Assembly (NCBI GenBank): GCA_947683625.1 | Contig: CANTUR010000793.1 | Coordinates: 682,001-746,000, forward strand | Length of the DNA stretch: 64,000 nucleotides | Source: Mallotus nudiflorus | Taxonomy: Eukaryota; Streptophyta; Magnoliopsida; Malpighiales; Euphorbiaceae | Direction of reading: 5' to 3' | Shown here: positions 22,944-35,500 of the stretch, one piece after another | Layout of the letters: every line of letters starts with the position of its first letter | How positions within the stretch are numbered: position 1 is the stretch's first letter | Program-made: the position numbers and the translations under genes | Notes under the pieces: generated by a model | What the model was told of the DNA's origin: nothing | Seen by the model: only the letters and a program-made list of their open reading frames with translations | Databases searched by the model: none

Positions 22944-24605
22944 CCAATAAATAAGGGAAGACTTCAAGATGGTATCCCAATGAGTTGAAGTTCTGGAGAG
23001 TGGCTCCCACCTGGCAGAGTGTTTTTATATGGGTTTTCCTATATAAGCAGTGCGTAAATGGTGAGATTGTCGCAATCTTGGATATGCGGGAAAGTGTCCT
23101 CAGTTGAAGTAATGAAAACTAATGAATTGCCTGTTTGAAAAAGGAACAATTGCTATTTGACCTGTTTTTGGTATATTATAATATTTTATTTTTAATATTT
23201 AAAAAATATTTATTTATTTTTAATATTTATAATAGTTAATATTTATTAATTTTTTTTATGAATGAAACATAATTTTATAAATATTAAGAATAAATAAATA
23301 TTTTTTTTAAATATTAAAATAAAATAATATAATAAATTAAAATATATTAGATAAATAGCAATTCTCAATTTGGAAAAAAAAGATAAATAAATGAATTATA
23401 CGTTCTGATGTTGAACTGGCGAAGTGGTGCCGCAACAACTTGGGTGTGGCATCCAGGACTAGGAAGACATACTTACCGAACGGGCCAGCACATTATATAT
23501 ATATATATATATATATGTAAAAAAATCACTAGTATAAATGGAGTTCATGTTTTATTAGGTTATCTCCAATCCATAAATTTAAAAGATAGTACATTTTAGT
23601 TCAAAATGTACTTTCTGCAATAATTTTATTTTAATATATTGTTTTATTTTTCACTCTCAAAAAAATATTTTTCATATATTTCCTTTTACATCTCATTTTA
23701 TATTATTTATATATTTTACACTTCACACTCAATATTTATATTTGTTGTATATGTTAGTCATATAAAATTTTATTTTATTATTTAATAATTTTATAATTAA
23801 ATAATAAATTAATTATTTCTTGGTAATTATAAAATAAATTGAATATTTTATTTTATTATTTTTTAATTTTTTAATCAATAATAAATTAATTATTTCTTGG
23901 TAATTATTAAATAAATTGATCATTATATGTTAATTAATACATAAATTATATATAAAAATATAAATCAAACATCAATTAAATAATTAATATAAAAAATATT
24001 ATTAATTTAATTGAACGGTTGAGATGATAAAAATTCATCCAACGGTTTAAATTAAAATTCTAAATTTTCCTATCTATATTTAAAAAAAAAATCCTTATTT
24101 ATAATTAAATGATTGAGATGTTGATGAGATTCATCCAAAGATTTAAATTAAAAGTCTAAATGTTCCTTATTTTCATTGAAACATGTGTAAAGTTAATAAT
24201 TTTATAATTAAATGCAATTAAATAGTTGAGATGTTGATGAACTCCATCCAACAGTGTAAATGAGTAGTTCAAATATTATTTATCCAAAATCTTATATGCT
24301 TCTTTTGGCTATAAATAAGAGTCACAATTCTAAACTACACTTAAAACAAATAATCTCATTTTTCTTTCAAACATTTTGTTGTCCAACCATCAATTTTTGG
24401 AAAAAAAAAAAATCTTTACGAACGTCTAAATACAATGTTGCTGAAGATATTCTTCTATACGATGTTATTCTCAGAACCAATGTATAGATACGGTTCAAAA
24501 TTGCAAATCTCAAATTGTTTTGTATTGTTAGCTTCTACCATTCACTTCATGTTTTGGCTTCTTGAAAATTCTTGTATTTATAGACTACTAAAACTTTGAC
24601 AATAA
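22944..24605. other. MVD upstream region and AT-rich intergenic DNA
   Basis: No gene recognised. It holds a (TA)n run at 23494-23516 and the 24005-24270 repeats listed separately. From about 23160 to 24000 it is nearly all A and T. Confidence 0.6.
24005..24270 (+). repeat. Three diverged tandem units of about 100 bp
   Basis: Each unit carries GTTGAGATG or ATTGAGATG, a TCATCCAA or CCATCCAA block, and TTAAATTAAAA(T/G)TCTAAAT in two of the three. No coding capacity. Confidence 0.65.
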
Positions 24606-24610
24606 ATAAC

Positions 24611-26565
24611 TGTAGACGGCAGGATTTAGCACGCACCCAAATGTTTAGCAACCACGGTACTGTGGACTTGAGGTCCACTTGAAAATACAATATAGGTCTT
24701 GGACCTATTCGAAGATGGAATCACCACTTGGATAAAAGTCAGGACACACTGTACAACAATTAGATCCCACGGAAGTTTCTAGAAGCTGTCATCAGATATC
24801 GGGTTCGGAAACTGGATATAACTGTTTGAATGTTCACTCAACCTTGCGGTTGGCCTCCGTTTGTATTTTACATTTTATTACCTTTAATTATTTAATTATT
24901 TCCTCATTTACATTCAGAATTGCACTTACCTTCATTTACTTTCCAAATTTTACAATTAAATCCAAGTTTGCACATTAATCCAATTTCATGTTTTTGAATC
25001 TCAACGTTCAACAGAGATAAAATAAATAATAATTTATAACCACACATTCGAAATTAAATTGGGGGAAATGATTAAGGATTACAACGCTTTTAGGCAAAAT
25101 AACAAATAATATACGGAAAGTAGACCGAGCATATACCGAAAGTAAACCGATAATAAACATAAACATGATGATATAAAAGGGATAGCTAACGAAGGCAATT
25201 ACTCAATGATGAAAATCATAAAGTAACTCCTATAATAAACACACAATTAGTTCCCTCTTTTAAAACACGAAATCATGTATCACAATACTTATAAAAAAAT
25301 GTTCTAAAAAAGGAGTTGCATATTACGGACTAAAGAAATCATCAAATAATCTAAGTGAACATCATCATGCAATGAAATAGCCATGCATAAAGTCAGAAAG
25401 TATAGGTTAAGTGGTCATCTCAAAAAAAATTTAATGAAAAGAGTAAAGCTAAAAGGCGGGTCGGCCTGTCAATATGGCGATCGCCTCATTGGCAAGAGGC
25501 GACGCCTCTGTGATGAGGCGATCACCTCATTGATAAGAGTTGACGCCTCTTCTAATTAACAGGCTAGTTCGACTCTCAAAACGATTAGACTTCTACTTTA
25601 AGCAAACAATACATGCATATATACATTCAAAAAGTGCCAAATCACAACTACATGCAGAATTCTAAAGGATCACATTAATGAAATGAGACATTAAGCAAAA
25701 TAAACTAAAAATACACCTAAAGTATACTAACAACTTAGTTACGCACAAGCAAAAACACACAAAATGATGAATATGTTGAGTTTAAGTGCAAGTTTTTACT
25801 AAAATAAAAGGCCCTCAGAGATGTATCCTTGATTGTAATCCTCACTAAGATATGATTTCTACCTTGACACAAGCTTCCTCCTTCTTCTCCTAGGAAATAT
25901 GGACTTCCTCTAGCTTGGATCTACCCTTTCTTCCTTAAGGACATTTTTCTTTGCCTCCCTTTTTCTTTTAGAGCTCTCCTCTTCTTTTCTCTTTATTATC
26001 TTCAATGGTTCATCCTCCTTTCCTCCTTTTTTCACTCTTTTTTTTTCCTTTTATCCCCTACCTTACCCATGCCCCTAAGCCCTCTAGCTCATCATGAGCC
26101 TCTATAGCCTTTTTCTTTCCCCCAAAAACCTTTCTCACACAAAAATAGGTCTGGGGTGTGGGCCCCACACCACTTGGCCACCATGGTTACAGCTGCAAGT
26201 GGTCTGCCACATAGGTGGTGCCTCTTCGATTAGGTGATCACCTTTACGGCAGTTACCAAAGAGGCGATCGCCTCATTGCACTGAGGCGATCGCCTCTTTG
26301 GTAGCTGCCGCAGAGGCACTGAGGCGATGCCTCTTTGGCCCGGGCCTGTATTGGGCCAGGTGGGTCTGGGCCAATTTCAGGCAATTGGACTAAGTTTTAG
26401 GCTTTTTAGACTTTTGGGCTTTCAAGTCCACTTTCCATTGGAGATTCGGGTTTCATTCTTATATCCAAGTTTCACACTCTCATCATTGGGCTTGACAATG
26501 GGTCGGTTAAACCGAGAGCCCTTAATTCATCCCTTAACACAGGTCGACCGAATCGGGTGTCTACA
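24611..26565 (-). repeat. 3' LTR of the Tat element
   Basis: Runs from TGTAGAC to GTCTACA. It contains palindrome clusters at about 25476-25550 and 26247-26333. Divergence from the other LTR is uneven: heavy in the first 230 bases, mostly transitions, and light in the middle. Confidence 0.92.
26247..26310. repeat. 29-bp-arm inverted repeat carrying two perfect 14-bp palindromes
   Basis: The arms are 26247-26275 and 26282-26310 with a 6-base loop and one mismatch in 29. Each arm holds GAGGCGATCGCCTC (26261-26274 and 26283-26296), so each arm can also fold on itself. The matching place in the 5' LTR (about 41325-41380) has only decayed or missing copies. Confidence 0.92.
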
Positions 26566-26578
26566 GTTTGCCCCCTGA
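26566..26578 (-). promoter_or_regulatory. Polypurine tract of the Tat element
   Basis: On the minus strand TCAGGGGGCAAAC directly precedes the 3' LTR, where plus-strand DNA synthesis would be primed. Confidence 0.8.
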
Positions 26579-26659
26579 TTTTTCAAAAAATCAAATGCAT
26601 GCAATGACCATTTTTTAAAAAATCACATGCACAACAACAAACAAACAATAAGATGAGTA

Positions 26660-27180
26660 GCATACCTGACTCTCGGGTTTCACCTGAGAGATGAATCCTT
26701 CAATTCTGAAACGTGACCGTGATCCTCGGGTTTTCCTGGCTTGATCAGCCACTCATTAATATTTGATAAAGTATTCCAAGACTATTAACCTCGGATTTTC
26801 CTGGCCTGATTACTATATTGCTAGGGACACAGATTTATGGGTTTTCCTGGCCCAACCATCTGTTACCTGAAACATGATTCTCGGGTTTTCTTGGCCCGAT
26901 CATTACAACGCTGAAACTTGATTCTCGGGTTTTCTTGGCCCGATCATCATAACGCTGAAACTTAATTCTTAGGTTTTCCTGGCCCGATCATCACTACTCA
27001 CGAAACATGATTCTCGGGTTTTCCTGGCTTGATCAGCACTTAACATTGACTTTGGTCCTCGAGTTTCCCTGGCTTGATCACCATTGAGGATATGGTTTTT
27101 GAATTTTTCTGGTCCAATTATCACCTCCCCGGGGATGTAGACTTCTGAGTTTTCCTGACCCAGTCGCTGTTTACTTTCAA
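26660..27180 (-). repeat. Tandem array 1 in the Tat 3' region
   Basis: About ten copies of a module written on the plus strand as CTCGGGTTTTCCTGGCCCGA followed by TCA, at 40-76 bp spacing. Each module can pair TCGGG with CCCGA over a 9-base loop. Tandem repeats in this part of Tat elements are a known source of plant satellite DNA. Confidence 0.85.
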
Positions 27181-27189
27181 CTTTAGGGA

Positions 27190-27590
27190 TACTACCCGAA
27201 CAGTCGTCTTGATCTTTGAGCTTCGGGGATTCAAACCCGAACAGTCATCTCGATCTTTGAGCTTCAGGGATTCAAACCCGAACAGCTCTGTCTTTAAGCT
27301 TCAGGGATTCAAACTCGAACAACCCTATCTTTGAGCTTCAGGAATTTAAACTCGAATAACCCTGTCTTTGAGCTTTGGGGATTCAAACCTGAATAGCCCT
27401 GCCCTTGAGCTTCGGGGATTCAAACCTGAACAGCCCTGCCCTTGAGCTTCGGGGATTCAAACCCGAACAACCCTGTCCCTGAGCTTTAGGGATTCAAACT
27501 CGAACAGCCCTGTCCTTGAGCTTCGGGGATTCAAACCCAAACAGCCCTATCCTTGAGCTTCAGGGATACTACCCGAAGAGCCCTTATCTT
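27190..27590 (-). repeat. Tandem array 2, about 36-bp units
   Basis: About twelve contiguous copies of a unit like GAGCTTCGGGGATTCAAACC then CGAACAGCCCTGTCCTT. TTCGGG and CCCGAA inside the unit can form a stem with an 8-base loop. Copies differ by a few changes, mainly C/T and G/A. Confidence 0.9.
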
Positions 27591-27724
27591 TGCATGGTAT
27601 GGGTTTTCCTGGCCCACTCTTTTTTAAGCTTTATTTAGACAACCTCTATTCCTAAATTTCATCTTCTTAGCATATGATAATAACCCCCTTTTTTTTATAA
27701 AAAAAACCCTAAACTTCTACCCAC

Positions 27725-27733
27725 TATAAAAAG
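27725..27733 (+). promoter_or_regulatory. Candidate TATA box of the antisense plant-mobile-domain gene
   Basis: CACTATAAAAAG is followed by about 100 bases of CT-rich leader-like sequence and then the N-terminal frame. Sequence-based only. Confidence 0.4.
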
Positions 27734-27835
27734 TAACCTCTCTCTTATCTTCCTCCCTTTTCACTTTTGTGACTTTTCCTTTTTTCTTCTTTCTTTTCCC
27801 CTGCACTTTCTATACCTTCCTTCTTTTCACATATA

Positions 27836-30450
27836 GTGGAGAATGAGAGAACACCTCATGTGCCTGAGTGGGATCATATCCTGCCTTTTGTTAGCGCTTC
27901 TAGGAATCTGGGACTAGCACGAGTAGGCTCGATTCCCCTCCTAGCGGATCTAGGGTCCCATATCTATTCGTCTACATCTGGAGAGGATAGTACCTAAATT
28001 TTCCTACAAAATCACATTGGGTCAGTGATTATTCTTGCGTATTTATCATTCTAGAGCATTATTTAATCAAATGAATATGAAATTTACCATTTTAATTGTC
28101 AAAATCGAGAACCATCACTGTCTACATCTCATAGAGGCGATCGCCTCTTTGATGAGGCGATTGCCTCATCGATGAGACGATGGCCTCATCGATGAGACGA
28201 TGGGCTTCTTGTGAAGAGGAGATAGCCATTCTTGCTAATTGGAAGGCTATCGCATTTTCAAAGAGCCAATCACCTCTGTGATGAGGCGATCGCTTCATCG
28301 ATAGGGCAATCGCTTCATCGATAATGCGATCTGCGTTATTTATGTGCTTGTTTAATCTGAAACTTTTCTATGACAATAAAATGCATAAATTTCACTTCCT
28401 ATTTCTTTACTTGCAGTATGATGCTCAAATATTTAAGGGCACTGAAAATTTTCATAAAGCTTGAGTTTTTTACGGCAAGCTGATTGACGAATAGAGGGAT
28501 CAAATTTAGGAGACTAGATTCAAGGACTTCGTACTCTCGCTTCCTTCTGAGCAGGGACACACAGATTATCAACCACTACATGCTCTGATGGAGAGATGGT
28601 TTGACACAACCCACACATTCCATCTACTATTTAATGAGCTTACTTTGGACTCGATGTCATTTGCCGTCATTACAAGGATTACTTACGCTGGAGACCCCAT
28701 CCCTTTCAACGTGAGCCTACACCAGTTGTCTCTAAACAAGGCTACGTATATCGAGCAACTTTTGGGCATGACTCTCGACATGAAGGGGACTCATACCCTC
28801 AAACTGGACTCGTTCAAGAGCTTTTACACCTGAGAGCGAGCTGTAGTGATGATCACCCCTCGTGAGGTTGATCAGGTGGTAAGGGCCTTCTTGCTCTACT
28901 TGGTTGATACCACCTTCTTTGATAACACTACCAGCTCCATCGACCTGATGTTCTTGCCAACTCTTCGAGACCTCGATCAGGTACCTATGTTCGATTGGGG
29001 TAGTTGTGCTCTGGCATATTTGTATTGGAGTATGGATGAGGTGGTCCGAGGGGCCAGGAGGTTTTACGGCTTTTAGCAAGCTGTTTTGGTAAGTCGTGAT
29101 CCTCTTTTTTCTTATCTTATTCTAACCTTCACTTGTTTATATTCATTACTCAGCCTCTCCCTTTTTCTTTTTCTTTTTTTCTTTTACTTAAGTCTAGGCT
29201 CTGGAGCTAGAACTGCTTATGGGCGTGACGCGAGTGGTGGATCACTTCCCAGCCCTCAGCATATGGGGTGCCAGTCGCGTCATGAAAAGGCACCTCGCAC
29301 GAGTTCATATCCACAGACAGCACTTGAACTCTCTGACACAAGACGCAGTACCTATAAAGGACAACCCTTCTCATTAGTGAATTATGTATATTCAATTTAC
29401 TTACATGTTGACACCTCCACTTTTGCAAATCCGAAATGACTTATAGGGGCCTAAGGATTGGACTATTGAGATGACTCATTCCAGGCCCCTAGCTCAGAAG
29501 AGAGTACTCCTCTGTGGTCCTGGATATCGATCTTGGTATCTAGGTGAGCGGGTCTCGAATTGGAGGGGTGGCGTTAGAGCAACGCAGGTTCCCAGGTCTC
29601 CTCCTGACAGTATGCTTTGGGCTCACGAGTTGGAGGGTGATGACCTTGCCCAGGTTGTTACAGGCTCACCAGCCGTAGATTACACGGTTTGTGTGAAGAG
29701 CTGATATGCAGAGTTTGTTTGAACTTACCTTCTGTTGACAGTCCCTTTCCATGCCGCTTCTTCCTCTCAAGTATGTCCTTGTCAGCTTTCCTCACCTCGA
29801 GAATTGATTACGTTCTTACATGCTTTTCCTATCTTGGCTTCAAGCTGCACCTGCTAGGCCCATGCCCCCAATTAGATCTCGAGTGCGAGAGAGAGAGCCC
29901 CTGAAGCGTCGACTGGATCCAGGCAGGGAGGAGACTTCTGCGGCTGGTGAGCAAGCCAGGCTGACTACTGCCCCCAGTTCTGAGTTCATCCTAGGCAGTT
30001 TTATTCATGTCCCCAACCCTTTAGCTCGATGTTAGGTTCCTCCCAAAGAGTTGTCCCATGAATTCTTAACCCTAGACAAGGACCTGATTCTTGCATGCAT
30101 CCTTGGTGGTGCTACTCATGTAAGCTTTTTCCTGACCTGCTTTCATTATAATTCTCAAACCAACCGTTAGTTTTAACATTCACTTCAATAATGCACATTC
30201 CTCTAGAGCAAGGCTTATATATGTATCGTATGATAGAGGCCCAAAGAGACTACATGCTGGAGATCACCCAACAGTGGAGGGTAAGAATCTCTTTTCCTAC
30301 ATGTATGCATGCTCGCATGGTTTACTAACCTGTGATGTGTCTGAACAGGATCGGGATGAGGCTAATAGGGCAAGGATTGCCATTCTCGAGTGTCAGATTA
30401 ATGTGTTTCAAATTGATGAGGACAGGAGTGGTAGTGGTGTTGGATGAGGG
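27836..30450 (+). pseudogene. Antisense gene in the Tat element: plant mobile domain (PMD) protein, decayed
   Basis: The frame opens with a probable lost start (GTG where ATG is expected, 27836), then ENERTPHVPEWDHILPF. A large exon (28417-29088, after TTGCAG and before GTAAGT) encodes ALMERWFDTTHTFHLLF, FAVITRITYAGDPIPF, VVRAFLLYLVDTTFF and LRDLDQVPMFDWGS, the PMD pattern. The next exon starts at 29198 (VVDHFPALSIWGASRVMKRH). Further parts read KRVLLCGPGYRSWYLGERV and EREPLKRRLDPGREE. PMD proteins occur in host factors of the MAIN/MAIL1 type and in many transposons; their biochemistry is poorly known. At least five in-frame stops break the copy. It lies opposite to gag-pol, between pol and the 3' LTR. 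Confidence 0.7.
28134..28331. repeat. Palindrome cluster in an intron of the antisense PMD gene
   Basis: One perfect GAGGCGATCGCCTC (28134-28147) and about eight one- or two-base variants, such as GAGGCGATTGCCTC and GAGGCGATCGCTTC. They lie between the first coding part and the large exon. Confidence 0.9.
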
Positions 30451-30947
30451 GATGACCCTGAGGGTACCAGATCAGACGCGTGATGTACCAGGGTCAACAA
30501 TCATTGTTTCTCTCATGCAATCTTGAATAATGAACACATACATTTTTTTTTCATATGTTTATTGATTTATTGATAGATTATTTACAAAACTCGAAATTCA
30601 CATCAACTAAATTTATTTATTTTTATTTTTTTTACATGCAAACTAATTTTAATGATTACATGTGTGTCTGCCCCCACTACATTTCAATTTACACCTGTCG
30701 AGATTTACACAATTCGATGAAGCGAAGCAACCAACACTACTGAAGAGGCGATTGCCTCATTGATCCCTAATGAAGAGGCGATCGCCTCATGCTGCTGAGG
30801 CGACGCCTCATCAATGAAGCGATCACCTTAGCAGCAGGTGGCCCTGCCCCTTTTATAGATCCACATGCTTTTGTCCAGCCTACTTTTTGAGTTCCCTTCG
30901 TCCTTAACCTCCTGTTTCTCTCTCAAGACACTTCTGAAAACCATAAT
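30451..30947. other. Spacer between the two antisense genes, with a palindrome cluster at 30743-30832
   Basis: AT-rich DNA, then GAGGCGATTGCCTC, the perfect GAGGCGATCGCCTC (30775-30788), GAGGCGACGCCTC and GAAGCGATCACCTT. No coding match. Confidence 0.85.
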
Positions 30948-31079
30948 CATGACTAAACGGAGTCTGAGGCTACTACAACCGATCTTGAAAGATTTAGATA
31001 ATAAATCTTAGACTAGGTTAAAGCCTTTTCACCTTTTAGTCTTCAAATCACTCCATACTAGGAGGATCAATTTCCCCTT

Positions 31080-32095
31080 CCTCCACACCATGGTTCAATT
31101 TTAGGATCCCCATAAACATGTATTTAGATTTAATACAGTAAAAAAATGTCCTTTGCCGGAGAAATTCGAAGCAATTCTCAGTCATCATGCAGATTCCACT
31201 TATTGACTTGCGATTCCCGACCTTGAAAACCCAAATCCTCACTCCATTCAACTCCAAATGGCGTGTATATTCAACCTCCCACCCCGGTCCTCTTTTCACT
31301 GTATCCTCAATTCAGACATTGTATTAGAGTCCTTCTTCGAGGTCACTATGGGTGTGAATAAAGAAGAAACTTGTTGGCCTCGCATGATGGCTCTCTGCTT
31401 GTATGCTCAGTTTCTGCTGGTTTCTCCTTCTGGGCACTGTGATCCAAAGGTTCTTTTCATTCTCGATCAGGTGGAATCAGGGTTCAATCCCTTCCCTCTC
31501 ATCTTAGCAAGAACTATCATTAGATTGGATAACTTCACAAAAACACGATGATTCTTAAGAAGCCCATTCCTGTTGGAGGTAAATTCTACATTATCAATTC
31601 TTGACTTCCAACTGTCCTATTATTTGCATCTAATCATTCGCAAACCTGCAGATGTGGTTTTACAAAAAGTTGGGTCTGCTTGAACCTCCTTAAGACGTTA
31701 AACGTTACAAAGCCAAGCATTACTGGACAAGGAAGCTACATCCCATTCCTGTAAATATTCACAGCTGGCTATCAACATTCCCTGACACTCTAATCCACTG
31801 GATGTGCCCCTGGTGGGGATTGCAGCATGTGACCATTCGGTCCTACACATATTGCGTCTCGATTGCCGGTTTTTATTTTGCCACTTTTTATAATCCAGCC
31901 CACCTCTACCGTCAATATAGTTATAAACAATGGATCATGGAGTTAGTTCATGAGTTCAAACCAGGGCCCCTTTCTCAAAACTTCCTAGATCACTTTGTGA
32001 CAACTTGGCCTCGAAGAGTCATCAAGAGAAATTTAAACTACAATGGAGATCAGACTATCGATGATCATTACAAAGCATGGGTTTGCCTGCAATAG
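31080..32095 (+). pseudogene. Second antisense gene of the Tat element, function unknown
   Basis: Coding-like frames on the plus strand. One reads FEVTMGVNKEETCWPRMMAL then DPKVLFILDQVESGFNPFPL. A GT-AG intron fits at 31579-31651 and joins RSPFLLE to MWFYKKLGLLEPP. The last part reads LIHWMCPWWGLQHVTIRS and AGFYFATFYNPAHLYRQY. It resembles extra antisense frames reported in Tat-lineage elements, but I cannot give it a domain or a role. Stops (before DVKRYK and before FLRSPF) make it a relic. It is convergent with pol, ending about 480 bases from the pol end. Confidence 0.5.
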
Positions 32096-32575
32096 ACAGA
32101 AAGAGATGAATTAATTAGAAATAAAAGGACAAGGGAGTTACAAATGTTAAGCTTTCAGGGTAAGCAACAAAAGAAAAGAAAACCAAATTATCTCATTAAA
32201 TTAAATCGTCATTTCCCTTTTTGTTAGATGTAGTTTTCTCTTTTTTTTTTTAGTTAAACGACTTGTAATAAACACATCATACTATATTTAACAATAATTG
32301 AAGCAATCCATTTCATTTCATTTAAGCACAAAATGTATATACATTTCACTTTTGATACATCTCATATTATTAGTTGGCTTGCCCTTGCAAGTTTTCTAAC
32401 TAACCATTTTGTATCTCTCTCTCTCTCCTTTTATATGTCCTTAACTTTTGCCTAGACTACCTCCTTTGAGGTTTTCAATCCAGCAGGACTTTCTTTTTTT
32501 CCTTTTTTAGTCTCTACTTTTTGCCTAGACAGCCTCTTTTCAAGATTTTCTCCCTAGCGAGACTTTTCACAGAAA
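32096..32575. other. Region between the second antisense gene and the end of pol
   Basis: Low-complexity T- and CT-rich DNA where the two convergent units would end. No gene seen. Confidence 0.55.
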
Positions 32576-35500
32576 TTATTTCTTGAGTTTGTCTAGGTTG
32601 ACGGGCTCCTTGAACTCATTTCCCTCCATGTTAGACAAAATGGTGGCACCTTTTGAAAATAACTTCTTTACCAGATATGGTCCTTCCCAGTTAGGCTTAA
32701 ATTTCCCTCGAGGGTCGGTCATGATTGATTTTGTAAGCTTCAGCACCAAATCCCCTTCTCGAATCTTTCCCGGCTTGATCTTCTTATTATAGGCATGGGC
32801 TATTCTTTTTTTATACAGTTGAGAATGATACATAGCTTTCATCCTCTTTTCATCCAGCAATGTCAACTGAGCCAATCGGCTTTCGACCTATTGATACTCA
32901 AGGAGTTTAGATTCCAGAAGAACTCTTAACGACCTTATCTCAACCTCTACCGGTAAAATGGCCTCACACCTATAAACTAAAGAGTATGGAGTGACCCCTG
33001 TTGAAGTTCTAGCAGTGGTTCGATACCTCCACAATGCAAATTGTAAGTATTCGGCCCAATTTTGGTAATTTTCTAGCATCTTGGTCAGGATCTTTTTCAT
33101 ATTTTTATTGGGTACTTCCACTACTCCATTTGCCTGTGGCCTATACAGACATGACTTGTGGTGCTTAATCTTATAGTCTCTCAGTAGTGTGGCCGTTTCT
33201 GCTCAAAATTGAACGCCATTGTCCATAAATATGTGGTGCGGCAAACCATATTTGTAGATTATGTTCTTTTCAATGAACCTCGTCATCTGTTTCGACCCCA
33301 CAGTAGCATAAGATTCAGCCTTAACCCACTTGGAGAAATAGTCGATAGCCATAATAATATACCAATGACTGTTAGTCACTTTTGGCCTTACCTCTCCTAT
33401 GATGTCAATCCCCCATATAGCAAACAGCAAAGGAGAAGTCATTCCTTGAAGCTCCATAGATGGTAAATGACTAACATCACCATAAGTTTGGCAATTGTGA
33501 CATTTCTTCACAAATCTAACATAATCTGCCTCCATGGTGAGCCAAAAGTACCCCTGACAGGCTATTTTCTTTGCCAAGACTGTGCCATTCATGTGTGGCC
33601 CGCATATCCCTTCATGAATTACTTTTATAAGCTTTCGGGATTCATCTTTATCGATACACCTGAGGTGTACCCCGGCTGGCATTCTTTTGTATAGCATCCC
33701 ATTGTGACTTATGAACTGTCGAGACAACATTTGTAGGAATATCCTTTCTTTCCTATCAACATCATCCAAAAATTGCCCGGTTTCTAGATATCTTTGTAAA
33801 TCATAGAACCAAGGTTTCTCAGTCGCATCAACCGGTGTCACCCTCACCTCTTTGTAACAAGGGGTTCGAGATTTTGTTAGAATTAAGGGCCTGGCTTCTG
33901 GCTATTTCCCACTTTCCCATATGGAGGCTAGTGTGGCTAAGACATCTACTACTTGGTTTCCTTCTCTTGATAAGTGAAAAAACTTACACTGACCAAACGA
34001 GTATAAGATAGTGTCCAAGTATTCCTAGTACAGATGCAATCTGTCTTCCTTTATCTCTCATTCTTTGGTAGCTTATTTTATGACTAACATGGAATCCCCA
34101 TAGACAGTAACATTCTTTTCCCCCATGCTGCGCAATGCCTCTAGACAAAAAATGCAGGCCTTATATTCTACTTGGTTATTGGTTGACTCAAACTCAAGTC
34201 TTTTCGCCATTGGGATCATTTCTCCCTCTGGCGTAACCAAAATCACGCCTATTCTGACCCCCTTATTGTTGACAGCTCCATCAAAGTACATTTCCCAACC
34301 TTGTATCTCTATCGCCCTTAGATGTTCATCAGGAAACTCCAACTTCCATTCTTGGTTGTCATCCACTGGACTCTGTGCCAGGAAGTCTGCTACCACCCTT
34401 CCCTTCACCATCTTTTTGGCTACATACTCTATGTCGAACTCTATGAGTAGAACAAGCCACCTAGCCAACTTTCCTATAAGAGATAAGGTCTGTTGGAGGT
34501 ACCTAAGGGGATCATGTTTGGAAACTGCCTGCACTTTATAAGACTGAAAATAATGTCGAAGTTTTTTCGTTGCCCAAATCACTGCTAAGAACGTTTTCTC
34601 CACCAGGCTATAAGTAGTTTCGTAAGGCAGAAGTTTCTTACTCAAGTAATACACATCATGCTTTATTTTCTCTTCACCTTCATGTGCCAACATTGCACCT
34701 ATTGTTTCTTTTTCAATCGCTTGATACAGGATCAAGGCTTTACCTGGTCTCGGTGATTGCAAAACAGGAGGATTTATCAGATAATCCGTAATGGCTTTAA
34801 AGGCTTGTTGACACCTTTCATCCCACATAACGAGTTGATCTTTTTTTAAAAGCCTAAAGATGGGATTGCAGATAACTGTCAATTTGGGTATAAATCTGCT
34901 GATATACTGTAAACGCCCCAAAAACCCTCAGACTTCTTTTTCATTCTTTAGTGCGGGCATATCCCTAATTGCTCTAACCTTATTTGGATCTACCTCTATT
35001 CCTTTCCGGCTGACAATGTGTCCCAATAGTTTCCTAAATGTAACCCCAAAAACACACTTCTTTAGTTTCAGCCTGAGATTATACTTCTCTGCCCTTACCA
35101 GAAACTTATCTAGTGCTTTAAAATGCCCTTCCTTGGTTGTAGATTTCACCATCATATCATCCACATACACTTCTACATTCTTATGGATTATGTTGTACAG
35201 CAAAGCAGTCGCCATCCTCTAATAAGTGGCTCCTGCATTCTTTAACCCGAAAGGCATCACTTGGTAACAGTACATGCCCCATTCGGTGATGAAGGATTTC
35301 TTTAACTTATCTGTCACTACTATTATGATCTAATTGTACCCTAAAAATCCATCCATGAAAGAGTACATCGCATTGGAAGCCACACTATTAATTAATATAT
35401 TAATGTGTGGTAGCAAAAAGTCATCCTTGGGGCAAGCTTTATTCAAATCTCGGTAGTCTACACATACTTTGACCCTTACATCCTTCTTAGGAATAGGAAC

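Noticed and set aside
26261..26296. GCGATCGC inside the palindromes equals the cyanobacterial HIP1 octamer; contamination or a plastid insert considered
   Set aside because: The copies lie inside intact plant LTRs with a target duplication and the flanks are plant retroelement sequence.
27190..27590. Regular 36-bp repeats that look like a CRISPR array
   Set aside because: Units are directly joined with no unique spacers, there are no cas genes, and the context is a plant retrotransposon. It is a tandem repeat.
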